Position numbers and translations under genes: made by a program
Assembly (NCBI RefSeq): GCF_030718995.1
Contig: NZ_CP132204.1
Span: 3,844,001-3,908,000, forward strand
Direction: 5' to 3'
DNA from: Arthrobacter oryzae
Lineage (GTDB): Bacteria; Actinomycetota; Actinomycetes; Actinomycetales; Micrococcaceae
DNA length: 64,000 nucleotides
Part shown: in pieces, positions 44,874 to 53,790 of the stretch
Numbering within the stretch: the stretch's first letter is position 1
Layout of the letters: each line of letters starts with the position of its first letter
The notes under the pieces: generated by a model
The model's input: only the letters and a program-made list of their open reading frames with translations
Databases searched by the model: none
Told to the model about the DNA's origin: nothing

Positions 44874-44921
44874 CGAGCCCGTCATCCAACCAAACATCCA
44901 ACTTCAATCCAAGGAGGACCA

Positions 44922-45242
44922 ATGCCAACGGTTCACTTCACCGACGCCCAAGGCGCCGTCCGCGACGTTCAGGGCAACGCGGGCGACTCGGTCATGGAAA
45001 CCGCGGTACGCAACGGCGTCCCCGGAATCGTGGCCGAATGCGGCGGCTCACTGTCCTGTGCCACCTGCCACGTCTTCGTCCGGGAGGACTGCGTTTCGCA
45101 GCTGCCGCCCATGGAGGACATGGAGGACGAAATGCTCTACGGCACCGCCGTGGACCGCGAGGACAACTCCCGGCTGTCCTGCCAGCTGCGCCTGACGGAC
45201 GACATCGAACTGTTCGTCACCACCCCGGAAACGCAGGTGTAG
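44922..45242 (+). CDS. creF: [2Fe-2S] ferredoxin, CreF-like
   Basis: A 106-residue vertebrate/putidaredoxin-type ferredoxin. Cluster ligands are the Cys of ECGGSLSCATCHVF (C-x5-C-x2-C) and the later Cys in RLSCQLRL. It ends in TTPETQV, without extra domains. It carries electrons from the reductase next door to the P450. AAGGAGG precedes the ATG. It is followed after 2 nt by the reductase start. Confidence 0.9.
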   Translation: MPTVHFTDAQGAVRDVQGNAGDSVMETAVRNGVPGIVAECGGSLSCATCHVFVREDCVSQLPPMEDMEDEMLYGTAVDREDNSRLSCQLRLTDDIELFVTTPETQV

Positions 45243-45244
45243 CC

Positions 45245-46570
45245 GTGGGCACCCACGCAGCGGCGCAGCCGACCAGCGTCACAGCCGGGGCACAAACCCT
45301 CCCCACACGGACGGGGCTCCTGATCATCGGCGCGAGCCAGTCGGGCGTGCAGCTCGCTGTATCCCTTCGCGCCCTGGGCTTCGACGAGCACATCACCCTC
45401 CTCGGCGACGAGGACCACCGCCCGTACCAGCGGCCGGCACTGTCCAAGGAGTTCCTGCAAGGCACGGTGGAGAGCGAATCACTCATCTTCCGCTCCAACG
45501 AGTACTGGGCCGAGCACAACGTGGAGCTGGTCAAGGGCGAATACATCGTCCGCATCGACAAGGAAGCGGACGGGTCCGGGGTGGCGCATGCGTCCTCCGG
45601 CCGGGAGTTCCCCTTCAAACGGCTCGCGCTCACCGTGGGTGCCCGTGCGCGGAAACTGGACATCGACGGCGGGGACCTGGACGGCGTGCTGTACCTGCGC
45701 AACGCCGACGACGCCCTGGCACTTAAGGCCCGGGTGGGCAACGCCACGGACGTGGTGGTGATCGGCGGCGGGTTCATCGGCCTCGAAGCCGCGTCCAGCC
45801 TGCATAAAATGGGCAGGAACGTCACGGTCCTCGAGTTCGGTCCGCGCCTTGTGGGCCGGGCCGTGGGGGAGGAGACCGCCGAGTACTTCCTGCAGGCACA
45901 CCGCGCCCGCGGCCTGGACATCAGGCTCAACACCAGCGCGGCCCGCTTTACCGCGAACGACGCCGCAGGTGAAAATCAGAATTCAGTCGCCGCCGTCGAA
46001 CTTCAGGACGGCACTGTGCTGCCTGCCCAGATTGTACTGATCGGCATCGGCGTCATTCCGAATACCCAGCTGGCCGAACAGCTGGGACTGGCCGTGGACA
46101 ACGGCGTGGTGGTGGACCGGTTCGCGCTGGCGTCGGACGGGACCACCGTGGCGGTGGGGGATGTTGCCAACATGCCCAACCCCGTGCCGGGTTCCGAGCC
46201 GGGCGAACGGATCCGGCTGGAGAGCGTCAACAACGCCATCGAGCATGCCAAGGTGGCGGCCTACTCGCTCACGGGCAGGCGGGAGGAATACGCCGGCATC
46301 CCGTGGTTCTGGTCCAACCAGGCCGACCTCAAGCTCCAGATCGCGGGCCTCTGCAACGGCTACGACCGGACCGTGCTCCGGCGCGACGAGGAACGCGGCA
46401 AATTCAGCGTCCTGTACTACCGCCAGGGCCGGATCATTGCAGCGGACTGCGTCAATGCGCCGCTGGACTTCATGGCTGTCAAGAACGCCCTGGCCAAGGG
46501 CCGGAACATCCCGGCCGATGCCGCCGAGGACACCGCAACACCCCTCAAGACCATCACCACGGACAGCTAG
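45245..46570 (+). CDS. creE: FAD-dependent ferredoxin reductase, CreE-like
   Basis: A 441-residue putidaredoxin-reductase-type flavoprotein. FAD binding is by LLIIGASQSGVQLAVSLRALGF, then DEDHRPYQRPALSKEFL, NAD binding by VVVIGGGFIGLEAASSLHKMG, and FAD contact VAVGDVANMPNP. The C-terminal part PWFWSNQADLKLQIAG is typical of this class. GTG 45245, 2 nt after creF, is taken as start because the frame upstream belongs to other genes. It passes electrons from NAD(P)H to the ferredoxin. Confidence 0.88.
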   Translation: MGTHAAAQPTSVTAGAQTLPTRTGLLIIGASQSGVQLAVSLRALGFDEHITLLGDEDHRPYQRPALSKEFLQGTVESESLIFRSNEYWAEHNVELVKGEYIVRIDKEADGSGVAHASSGREFPFKRLALTVGARARKLDIDGGDLDGVLYLRNADDALALKARVGNATDVVVIGGGFIGLEAASSLHKMGRNVTVLEFGPRLVGRAVGEETAEYFLQAHRARGLDIRLNTSAARFTANDAAGENQNSVAAVELQDGTVLPAQIVLIGIGVIPNTQLAEQLGLAVDNGVVVDRFALASDGTTVAVGDVANMPNPVPGSEPGERIRLESVNNAIEHAKVAAYSLTGRREEYAGIPWFWSNQADLKLQIAGLCNGYDRTVLRRDEERGKFSVLYYRQGRIIAADCVNAPLDFMAVKNALAKGRNIPADAAEDTATPLKTITTDS

Positions 46571-46610
46571 CTGTACCCAGACAGCAGGTTGGCCCACCCG
46601 AAGGAGCATT

Positions 46611-47372
46611 ATGAGCACCCCCAAGACTCCGGTCGCCGAGGCTGGCCCCGGCGCCGTCCCCACCGCTGTGGATACCGAAAATCCGGACCCGTTGGCCGAG
46701 GCCTTCGCCGCCGAGTACAGCATCCGGCCCGTTCCCGCACCGGGGCCGGTGGACACCACGCCCATCTGCACCACCCCTGCAGCCCTTGAGGAGCTCGACG
46801 CGCTGTGGCAGGCCGTTGTCCACGAGACACGGACCCGCGGAAACGACATCCACCTGCCGATTTCCCTCGCCTTCGCCGAACGGCTGTGCCGGGCCTACCC
46901 CCAGGCCGACGCCGGACTGGTGAGGGTGGCCACCCTGCTCCACGACACCGGCTGGGCCCACGTTGATGAAACCCGCATCATTTCGGAGGGCTTCGCCGGG
47001 GACTGGCGCAAGGCGGCCATCCGCTACGAACACGAGCAGCAGGGCTGCGACGTGGCACGCCGGGTGCTGCCCGGGCTGGGCTATTCGGCCGCGTTCGTGG
47101 AAAGCGTCTGCGAGATCATCGACGGCCATGACACCCGTCCCGTGGCGCGCTCGCTGGAGGATGCCCTGATGCGCGACGCCGACCGGCTGTGGCGGTTCGA
47201 CCGTGCCGGGATTGCGCTGGCCTCCTCGTGGTTCAAGATGGATCCGGCAACCTACACGGACAGGCTGGCCACCGAGATCGTGCCCGAACTCATCACCCAG
47301 GCAGCCGTGGACATGGCCGCCGCAGACCTCGACCGCTCCAACGCCCTGCTGAAGACGGCGGTGATCCGATGA
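46611..47372 (+). CDS. creD: HD-domain phosphohydrolase, CreD-like
   Basis: A 253-residue HD-superfamily protein. The HD motif is VRVATLLHDTGWAHVDETRI, followed by EHEQQGCDVARRVLPGLGY and IIDGHDTRPVARSLED with a further metal His/Asp, and MRDADRLWRFDRAG. In the cre pathway this enzyme removes the phosphate from the oxidised alkylphenyl phosphate. AAGGAGC precedes ATG 46611. Its stop overlaps the aldehyde dehydrogenase start by 4 nt. Residues 1-60 are a Pro/Ala-rich extension. Confidence 0.82.
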   Translation: MSTPKTPVAEAGPGAVPTAVDTENPDPLAEAFAAEYSIRPVPAPGPVDTTPICTTPAALEELDALWQAVVHETRTRGNDIHLPISLAFAERLCRAYPQADAGLVRVATLLHDTGWAHVDETRIISEGFAGDWRKAAIRYEHEQQGCDVARRVLPGLGYSAAFVESVCEIIDGHDTRPVARSLEDALMRDADRLWRFDRAGIALASSWFKMDPATYTDRLATEIVPELITQAAVDMAAADLDRSNALLKTAVIR

Positions 47373-48886
47373 CGTCCGCCACCCATGACGCTCCCGCCCT
47401 GACAGCCCGGAGTGGACTCTCCCTGCCGCACACCCACGTGGACACGATTTTCGTCGACGGTGCCTGGCAACCATCCCGCGGCACCGGCCGGAACCCGGTC
47501 ACCGACCCTGCCACGGGCGAAGTCTGGGGCTCGGTCCCGGACGGCACGCCCGAAGACGTGGACGCCGCCGTCGGCTCCGCCCGGCGGGCGTTCCATAATT
47601 CCGACGACGGCGCCTGGCCCCGTCTGACACCTTCCGAGCGCGCCGCCTATCTGCTGCGGATTGCCGACGAAGTGGAACAGCGGGCTGACGAGCTGTCGCT
47701 GACCAACTCCCGGGAGAACGGCTCTCCGGTGGCCGAGTCCGCCGGTGCCGCGGCCAACGCGGCAGGCATCTTCCGCTACTTCGCGACCCTGGCCGAATAC
47801 CTGGAGCGTGAGGACGTCCGTCCCTTCCCGCGCGGCGGGGGAGAGTCTGTGGTCCGGCGCGATCCCCTGGGAGTGTGCGCACTGATCGCGCCGTGGAACT
47901 TCCCCATCAACCTTGTGGTCATCAAGCTGGCGCCGGCACTGCTGGCCGGCTGCACCGTCGTGATCAAACCGGCGTCGCCCACGCCCTTGTCCATCCGTGT
48001 GATCATCGACGCGGTGGCCGCTGCCGGAGTACCCGCCGGCGTCGTCAACCTGGTCACCGGCTCCGGCCGGCTGGGAGATGCGCTGGTGAAGCATCCCGGT
48101 GTGGACAAGGTGGCCTTTACAGGTTCGACGCCCGTGGGCCGGAAAATTGCCGCCGCATGCGGGGAGCTGCTGCGCCCGGTCACGCTGGAGCTCGGCGGTA
48201 AGTCCAGCGCCATAGTACTGCCCGACGCCGACCTGGAGGCCATGTCCAAGGTGCTGATCCGCTCCTCCATGCGCAACACCGGCCAGACCTGCTACATCTC
48301 CACCCGGATTCTTGCACCCGCGAGCCGTTACGACGACGTAGTGGACATGGTCACGGCCACCATCGCCGCCGGGAAGCAGGGTGATCCGCTGGACCCCGCC
48401 ACCGTCTTTGGGCCCTGTGCCACGGAGTCCCAGTACCGGACTGTGCTGGAGTACCTGGAATCGGGGCTTGCCGAAGGGGCGCGCGCCACGACCGGCGGCC
48501 GTGCGGCGTCGTTGGCCGGCGGGTTGGAGGGCGGCTACTTTGTGGAGCCCACGGTGTTCGCCGACGTCACCCCTGACATGCGGATCTCCCGCGAGGAGAT
48601 CTTCGGCCCGGTGATCTGCGTCCTCAAATACGATGAGGTCGATGAGGCGGTTGCCCTCGCCAACAACACGGACTTTGGGCTGGGAGGCCTGGTGTTCGGG
48701 CAGGACCCCGAAACGGCCCTCGCTGTTGCTGACCGGATGGATACGGGCTCCGTAGGCATCAACTTCTTCGCCTCCAACCATGCCGCACCCTTTGGCGGCC
48801 GGCACGACTCGGGCCTGGGCACCGAGTACGGGATTGAAGGCCTGAATGCCTACCTGAGCTACAAGTCCATCCACCGCCGCGGGTAG
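47369..48886 (+). CDS. creC: NAD(P)-dependent aldehyde dehydrogenase, CreC-like
   Basis: A 505-residue aldehyde dehydrogenase. IAPWNFPINLVVIKLAPALLAG, FTGSTPVGRKIA, VTLELGGKSSAIVLPDADLE (catalytic Glu) and nucleophile Cys308 in NTGQTCYISTRI are all present, and the length is usual. As the last gene of the cluster it should oxidise 4-hydroxybenzaldehyde, or a related aldehyde, to the acid for ring cleavage; no ring-cleavage genes lie in the window. The start overlaps the creD stop (ATGA). Confidence 0.87.
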   Translation: MTSATHDAPALTARSGLSLPHTHVDTIFVDGAWQPSRGTGRNPVTDPATGEVWGSVPDGTPEDVDAAVGSARRAFHNSDDGAWPRLTPSERAAYLLRIADEVEQRADELSLTNSRENGSPVAESAGAAANAAGIFRYFATLAEYLEREDVRPFPRGGGESVVRRDPLGVCALIAPWNFPINLVVIKLAPALLAGCTVVIKPASPTPLSIRVIIDAVAAAGVPAGVVNLVTGSGRLGDALVKHPGVDKVAFTGSTPVGRKIAAACGELLRPVTLELGGKSSAIVLPDADLEAMSKVLIRSSMRNTGQTCYISTRILAPASRYDDVVDMVTATIAAGKQGDPLDPATVFGPCATESQYRTVLEYLESGLAEGARATTGGRAASLAGGLEGGYFVEPTVFADVTPDMRISREEIFGPVICVLKYDEVDEAVALANNTDFGLGGLVFGQDPETALAVADRMDTGSVGINFFASNHAAPFGGRHDSGLGTEYGIEGLNAYLSYKSIHRRG

Positions 48887-49008
48887 AGGGAGCCGGTTCC
48901 CGTCGGCGTGACGCCCGCCGCGCTGAACCTCACGGCCTGCCTTCTCCCGCTGATGATCCGTCAGATAAACTGCCGTCGACGCTTCGGCAATGCCGGAAGG
49001 AGACCCGG

Positions 49009-49944
49009 ATGGTGCAGCTAGGCCGGCCGTGGACACCCGGGGATTCGTGGTGGGTCCGGGACAACCTGCGTGAAGCCATAGACCGGCTCGTCGAGGTGGG
49101 CTACACGGTGAGAGGCGGGCAGGGCGAGGACCCGGAGCTGATTGACCCCGGGGGCTCGGCCGTGCAGACCTGGCGGGAGGACTACCCCTACCAGGAGCGG
49201 ATGTCCCGGGAGGAATACGAACTCGAAAAGTATCGCCTGCAGGTGGAACTGCTGAAGTTTCAGTACTGGGGCCAGGATCACGGCCTGAAAATCGTGATCG
49301 TATTCGAGGGCCGCGATGCCGCCGGCAAGGGCGGGACGATCAAGCGGTTCACCGAACACCTTGATCCCCGCTCGGCCCGGACCGTGGCACTGAGCAAACC
49401 GTCGGACCGCGAGCACGGTCAGTGGTACTTCCAGCGCTACATCCAGCACCTTCCCACCGCCGGAGAGATCGTGATGTTCGACCGGTCCTGGTACAACCGT
49501 GCCAACGTGGAGCGGGTGATGGGCTTTTGCACCGACGATGAGTACGAGACCTTCATGGGGCAGGCTCCGTTGTTCGAGAAGATGCTGGTGGATTCCGGCA
49601 TCCACCTCAGCAAGTTCTGGTTCTCCGTCACCCGGCACGAGCAGCGAACCCGCTTCGCGATCCGCCAGATCGACCCTGTGCGGCGCTGGAAGCTTTCGCC
49701 TGTGGACCTGGCCTCCCTGGACCGCTGGGAGGACTACACGAAAGCCAAGGAAGAGACGTTCCTGCGCACGGACACCGACCACGCACCATGGATCACGGTC
49801 AAGTCCAACGACAAGAAGCGGGGACGGGTCAACGCCATGCGCTTCTTCCTCAACCAGTTCGACTACGCCGACAAAGATGCCTCGGTTGTGTACGACCCGG
49901 ACCCGCTCATCGTCCGCCGGGGCCGCGACGCCGTCGGAGACTGA
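49009..49944 (+). CDS. ppk2: Polyphosphate kinase 2
   Basis: A 311-residue PPK2 enzyme. Walker A is EGRDAAGKGGT at 100-110, Walker B is VMFDRSWYNRANVERV at 155-170, and the lid region is SVTRHEQRTRF. One PPK2 domain and this length fit the class that makes nucleoside triphosphates from diphosphates with polyphosphate. ATG 49009 follows GGAAGGAGA. It is convergent with a small helical protein and a CYTH-CHAD protein, also linked to polyphosphate, so the group looks functionally related. Confidence 0.92.
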   Translation: MVQLGRPWTPGDSWWVRDNLREAIDRLVEVGYTVRGGQGEDPELIDPGGSAVQTWREDYPYQERMSREEYELEKYRLQVELLKFQYWGQDHGLKIVIVFEGRDAAGKGGTIKRFTEHLDPRSARTVALSKPSDREHGQWYFQRYIQHLPTAGEIVMFDRSWYNRANVERVMGFCTDDEYETFMGQAPLFEKMLVDSGIHLSKFWFSVTRHEQRTRFAIRQIDPVRRWKLSPVDLASLDRWEDYTKAKEETFLRTDTDHAPWITVKSNDKKRGRVNAMRFFLNQFDYADKDASVVYDPDPLIVRRGRDAVGD

Positions 49945-49959
49945 AGGGTCCCACCGAAG

Positions 49960-50178
49960 TCAGAGTTCAGCGCTTTGAGCGTTGAACTCGCGGTTGAGGC
50001 GGTCCTTGGCCCGATGTTCCACCAGGGTGGGGATGTAGGTCCGGATCCTGCTGTCATCCAATGTTCCGTATTCCTCCGCGACAATCCGGCCCACAAGGGG
50101 GCGCGGTGCCTCGGGATATCGGGCGGCGAGCCGTTCCGTGATTTTGGCGATGGTGTCGGGCTTTTCCGTGTCGTCCAT
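49960..50178 (-). CDS. Small three-helix-bundle dimerization-domain protein
   Basis: A 72-residue, all-helical protein: DTIAKITERLAARYPEAPRPLVGRIVAEEYGTLDDSRIRTYIPTLV and a basic C-terminus. It matches small actinobacterial proteins annotated with a three-helix-bundle dimerization domain. ATG 50178 is preferred to the in-frame ATGs at 50214 and 50217. It is downstream of the CYTH-CHAD gene on the same strand (54 bp). The function is unknown. Confidence 0.75.
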   Translation of the reverse strand: MDDTEKPDTIAKITERLAARYPEAPRPLVGRIVAEEYGTLDDSRIRTYIPTLVEHRAKDRLNREFNAQSAEL

Positions 50179-50232
50179 TAGATTATTTTGACGCCGGGGG
50201 GCCGCGGCGTCCATCACTTCGTAAGGCCTTCG

Positions 50233-51750
50233 TCAGTGGCGCAGCCGGATCTTGAGTGAGTTCTTTGCGGCAGCCTTCCGGTACGCGGCCTGGGTGTCGC
50301 GGGCGATGTCCTCTTCGATCTTCAGCAGCCGGGTGTAGGTGCGCGCCGCTTCCGGGGGCAGCCCCGGCTCCGAGGCCAGCCGGGTCAGGAGTCCGCGGGC
50401 CAGGACGCTGTCCTGGTGGTCGCCCAGGATCTGCTGAAGCCGTTTGGCCGCCTTGGCGAGTTTGCGGGCGCGTTTTCCGTGGATTTCCTCGACGGACTCG
50501 GCCGCGTGCCGCACTCTTTTGGCGTCCTTGCGGACCTGGTGCAGCGCGGCATCGCGGCCACCGGACTTGGCTTGTTTGGCAGTCTTGCGGGCACGCCTGA
50601 GGCGTTTGCCCGCCTTGTCGACCAGCGGGGCCGTTGTGGTGCCCGCGGGCCGGGAGGCGCGGGGAGTGGTTGGCGGATGGTCGCGGAAGTTCTCCAGATC
50701 CGTCAGGAGTTGGTGGTAGCGGCCGGAGTCCAGCGCGCTGAGGGTTTCCCTGAATCCGGTGTTGTAGGTGGTTTCGAGCTCATGCTCGATCGTTGCCTCG
50801 ACGGGTCCGGTGCCGGACTGCCCCGGCAAGTCGTTCAAATGCTGACGGAGGCGTTCACGCATGACTTCGGCGTCCCGTGCTTTGCCGAGAATCCGGGCAA
50901 GCCACTTCAGTTCACCCGCAAGCTTCTTGACGGTGGATTTGTCGAAGAGCGGACGGTAGGTGGCCAGGGCGGAGCGGGCACGCCGGGTCGCGGACCTCAT
51001 CTGGTGGACGGCGTCCGGTGCTTCCACGCGCACACCGGGGTCGTGAGTGAAGAGTTCAGTGATCTGTGCGCCGAGATAGGCGGATACGACGTCGGCCGCG
51101 GGTCCCTTGTTCCGCGGTTCCCGCGTGCAGGCCACCCGTTCCGGCGGCCAGGCATCCCCGAGAGCCCGCGCCAGTTTGGAGGGATGGCCCGAGCGGACCG
51201 CACCGGTTGAGGTAAGGACTTCCTCGGCGTCTGCGAAGAGGCGCTCCGTGCCGTGGACGAGTTCGACCTCCCATTCGCGCCAATCCTGCACCGTCTGGGC
51301 CGGATGCAGGGTCTCAGCGTGGACCATGTCGTCGGCAAGGTCGGCAAGGTGTTCGCCTGCCGGACCGTAGAGCCTGTGCGTGGTGCGCCCCGTGCTTAGC
51401 CGGGCGACGGGCACAAGTTTTTCTCCCCGGGTGTACACGTGCACGTGGCGGCCCAGTTCCTCCGGCACGGTGTCCGGTTGTCCGAGCGGGGCGTGAAGTT
51501 CCTGCCGCTGGTTGCCGCCGGCGGGGAGTTTGAGGTGCCACCCGTGGTCGTTGCCGCCGGTACGGCGGCGCAAAGTGATGCGCCGGGCAGCCAATGCAAG
51601 GGTGGGGGTGTCGAAGTACACCGCCTCAAGGCGATCCGTGACCGGTTCCGCGACGCGTCCCACACCGGGGACCTGCATCAGCTCCGGAAGCGCTGTGGAG
51701 GCATCGACGTCGTACTTCTGTTCGGTTTCGAGGCTCTCCATGGACGGCAC
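50233..51750 (-). CDS. CYTH and CHAD domain protein
   Basis: A 505-residue fusion. The N-terminal CYTH domain starts with ETEQKYDVD (the ExExK signature) and has VYFDTPTLALAARRITLRRRTGG. The C-terminal CHAD domain (from about residue 220) has VHQMRSATRRARSALATYRPLF and later VRKDAKRVRHAAESVEEIHG, rich in conserved His/Lys/Arg. CHAD domains bind polyphosphate and CYTH enzymes act on triphosphates. With PPK2 nearby a role in polyphosphate metabolism is likely. Start codon 51750 or the ATG 3 codons later (51741). Confidence 0.9.
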   Translation of the reverse strand: MPSMESLETEQKYDVDASTALPELMQVPGVGRVAEPVTDRLEAVYFDTPTLALAARRITLRRRTGGNDHGWHLKLPAGGNQRQELHAPLGQPDTVPEELGRHVHVYTRGEKLVPVARLSTGRTTHRLYGPAGEHLADLADDMVHAETLHPAQTVQDWREWEVELVHGTERLFADAEEVLTSTGAVRSGHPSKLARALGDAWPPERVACTREPRNKGPAADVVSAYLGAQITELFTHDPGVRVEAPDAVHQMRSATRRARSALATYRPLFDKSTVKKLAGELKWLARILGKARDAEVMRERLRQHLNDLPGQSGTGPVEATIEHELETTYNTGFRETLSALDSGRYHQLLTDLENFRDHPPTTPRASRPAGTTTAPLVDKAGKRLRRARKTAKQAKSGGRDAALHQVRKDAKRVRHAAESVEEIHGKRARKLAKAAKRLQQILGDHQDSVLARGLLTRLASEPGLPPEAARTYTRLLKIEEDIARDTQAAYRKAAAKNSLKIRLRH

Positions 51751-51755
51751 GGCGG

Positions 51756-52022
51756 TCAGGCGTCCGCGCCGGCGGCGCCTTCAACCGTCAAGGGGGCAAA
51801 GATCGCTGCGACGACGTCGTCGCGGAGGAAGTACTGGCGTCGCTCCAGGGGTACCAGGCTGCCGCGGACTACGTAGTAGCCGCGGCCCTCGCCGGGGCCG
51901 CCGGCAGCAGTGTCGATGGCATCAAGCATCTCCGGGGCCAGGACCTGGTCCGGGCCCCGCTCCTGCAGCGCAGTCAGGTCTTCGGGCCGGAGGGAGCTGA
52001 CGAGCCCCTGAATATCTGTCAT
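51756..52022 (-). CDS. Hypothetical small protein
   Basis: An 88-residue protein: DIQGLVSSLRPEDLTALQERGPDQVLAPEMLDAIDTAAGG followed by GYYVVRGSLVPLERRQYFLRDDVVAAIF. ATG 52022 has AAGGA 9-10 nt upstream. It lies 5 bp before the CYTH-CHAD gene, so the two are co-transcribed. No family is recognised; the second half looks like a small beta-rich unit. Confidence 0.65.
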   Translation of the reverse strand: MTDIQGLVSSLRPEDLTALQERGPDQVLAPEMLDAIDTAAGGPGEGRGYYVVRGSLVPLERRQYFLRDDVVAAIFAPLTVEGAAGADA

Positions 52023-52248
52023 TGTCCGTATCCTTGCCGGCACCGCTGGAATGACATTTGTTCCCCCCGCGGGCGATCCCGGGGTGCCATGGCCGGTTGC
52101 GTCCACCCCGATTGTAGGACCCGTCGTAGCGCGGGGCCAGACCTTGAATTCGGACAGGAAAAGTGACTTCAACTGATCGCTTCGCGTTTACCCTGCGTTA
52201 GTGGTGGTCCCGGATGCTGTCCGGACGATCCCGCAAGGAAAGGTCACC

Positions 52249-52878
52249 ATGACACTTCGCCTTCCCCGCGCCCTGCCGACGCTCCACACGGCCACAGGCC
52301 GCTTTGTCCTGTCGCCGTTCAGTCCGGACGACGTCGAGCCGCTGGCGCACCTCCTGGCCAATGACGACATCTGGGCCACGGGGTTCGGTGACGGGCACCA
52401 CCGGCCAGGTACGCACGAGGAATTGGTCCGCTTCATCGACCGGCGCCATGAAGGTCTCCGGATCTTCGCGGTGCACTATACGGGCTTGCCAGGCGGACCG
52501 TTGTTCGTTGGCACCACTGGTATTACGGAGTCGCACACACCGACACAGCGCGTGAAAATCGGCCGGACCCTCATCAGCCCGGCCTTCTGGGGAATGAAGG
52601 CAAACCATGAGGTGAAGCTGGCCCTGCTGGACTGGGTGTTTGCCCGCGGAGCAGGGCGCGTTGAATGCGATGTGGATCCGCGAAACCGCAGGTCACTGTC
52701 GTCCCTCAAACGGTTCGGGTTCACTGTTGAGGGCACCCGCCGGCGTTCTTCGCGGCGGAACGACGGATCATGGCGGGACATCGTCGTGCTGTCATTGCTG
52801 ACGGAAGAGTGGCCTGCGACCAGGGAACGGGCTCTACGTGCCCTGGCAGATGTGGGCAATTTCCCGATGTGCCTCTGA
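52249..52878 (+). CDS. GNAT family N-acetyltransferase (RimJ/RimL type)
   Basis: A 209-residue acetyltransferase: RFVLSPFSPDDVEPLAHLLAND at the start, GTTGITESHTPTQRVKIGRTLISPAFWGMKANHEVKLALLDWVF, and DPRNRRSLSSLKRFGFTVEGTRRRSSRRNDGSWRDIVVLSLL with the acetyl-CoA site and C-terminal strand. The closest type is the RimJ/RimL protein N-terminal acetyltransferases; the substrate is unknown. ATG 52249 follows GGAAAGG. It is divergent from the polyphosphate group. Confidence 0.9.
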   Translation: MTLRLPRALPTLHTATGRFVLSPFSPDDVEPLAHLLANDDIWATGFGDGHHRPGTHEELVRFIDRRHEGLRIFAVHYTGLPGGPLFVGTTGITESHTPTQRVKIGRTLISPAFWGMKANHEVKLALLDWVFARGAGRVECDVDPRNRRSLSSLKRFGFTVEGTRRRSSRRNDGSWRDIVVLSLLTEEWPATRERALRALADVGNFPMCL

Positions 52879-52995
52879 AGCCGCCGAAGAAGGCATGCGC
52901 CTGGTTCGAGGTGAAGGGGGCATTCCGCCCCTAGCCCGGAGGAGGCACCCGGTCGACGATTGAATGAGACGACATGCGCGATGGGAGGTGCCGTC

Positions 52996-53310
52996 ATGCA
53001 GTGGGATCTGGGACTTCAGGGTCTGGCGGTGCTGGGAGCGATGTCCGTTGGGCTCGGCATAGTCGCGGGGTTGACTGTGGGCGGGGGCGTGGGACGCCGG
53101 CTGTGGTCCATCGTGATCGCGGCCGTAGCGTGCTTCGGCGTCGGGCTGTTCACCAGCGAGGTGTGGTTCGGCTGGGCCACCGAGGCGGAGCTCCAGCCGA
53201 ACATCGACGGGCTCTCGTTCGACGAAGTGCTCCTGTCCGGTGTGGTGACGACTGCCGTTGTCATCGTGGCCGCGCGGCTCCTGGCGCGCCGGGAGAGTTT
53301 TCGCGCCTAG
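52996..53310 (+). CDS. Hypothetical small membrane protein
   Basis: A 104-residue protein from ATG 52996 with three hydrophobic segments (GLAVLGAMSVGLGIVAGLTV, LWSIVIAAVACFGVGLFT, LLSGVVTTAVVIVAARLLA). A short loop holds EVWFGWATEAELQPNIDGLSF. GGGAGG lies upstream. No family is recognised. It is convergent with arfB. Confidence 0.65.
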   Translation: MQWDLGLQGLAVLGAMSVGLGIVAGLTVGGGVGRRLWSIVIAAVACFGVGLFTSEVWFGWATEAELQPNIDGLSFDEVLLSGVVTTAVVIVAARLLARRESFRA

Positions 53311-53367
53311 ATCCTTGTCCAAGGCTTCGAAGGCAGGGTCCAGGCCACCCTTCGGCCCGCGTCGGAG

Positions 53368-53790
53368 CTATTCGGCGGACGGCCGCTGGCGTTGCCTTTT
53401 GGTAGCCGACCGCTGCTGCTTTGTGGCGAGGCGACGCCGTTCCGACCCTCGGGTGGGCTTCGTCGGACGGCGGGGAGCCGCATCGGGAGCAAGGCCCTCG
53501 GAGACGAGTTCAGCCAGTTTGGCCAGCGCGGTCTGTCGATTGCGGAGCTGTGATCGACGCTCGGCGGCAGTCACGGTGATCACCCCGGAGCTTAGGCGAC
53601 GTCCGAGCCGGGCGACGAGCATCGCCCGCTGGCCGTCCGAGAGCACAGCCGACTCGGCGACGTTCCAGGAGAGCTCGGCACGGCTGTCCGAGGTGTTCAC
53701 GTGCTGGCCGCCCGGCCCGGATGAACGCGAGAACCTCCAGCTGAGTTCCGACGACGGGATCGTGAGCGCGGGGGTGACCTCCAGATCCAT
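53368..53790 (-). CDS. arfB: Peptidyl-tRNA hydrolase ArfB (ribosome rescue)
   Basis: A 140-residue release-factor-like protein. The catalytic GGQ motif is SSGPGGQHVNTSDSRAEL at about residues 23-40, and the basic C-terminal tail (RGSERRRLATKQQRSATKRQRQR) enters the mRNA channel. It frees stalled ribosomes that lack a stop codon. ATG 53790 fits the family start (MDLEVTPALTIPSSELSW). This ATG lies in a 26-bp perfect palindrome that also carries an out-of-frame ATG (53806) with a better ribosome binding site. Confidence 0.92.
   Translation of the reverse strand: MDLEVTPALTIPSSELSWRFSRSSGPGGQHVNTSDSRAELSWNVAESAVLSDGQRAMLVARLGRRLSSGVITVTAAERRSQLRNRQTALAKLAELVSEGLAPDAAPRRPTKPTRGSERRRLATKQQRSATKRQRQRPSAE

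Noticed and set aside
45137-45933. Minus-strand frames opposite creE
   Set aside because: No motifs; they cover intergenic and coding DNA alike and oppose a strong flavoprotein gene.
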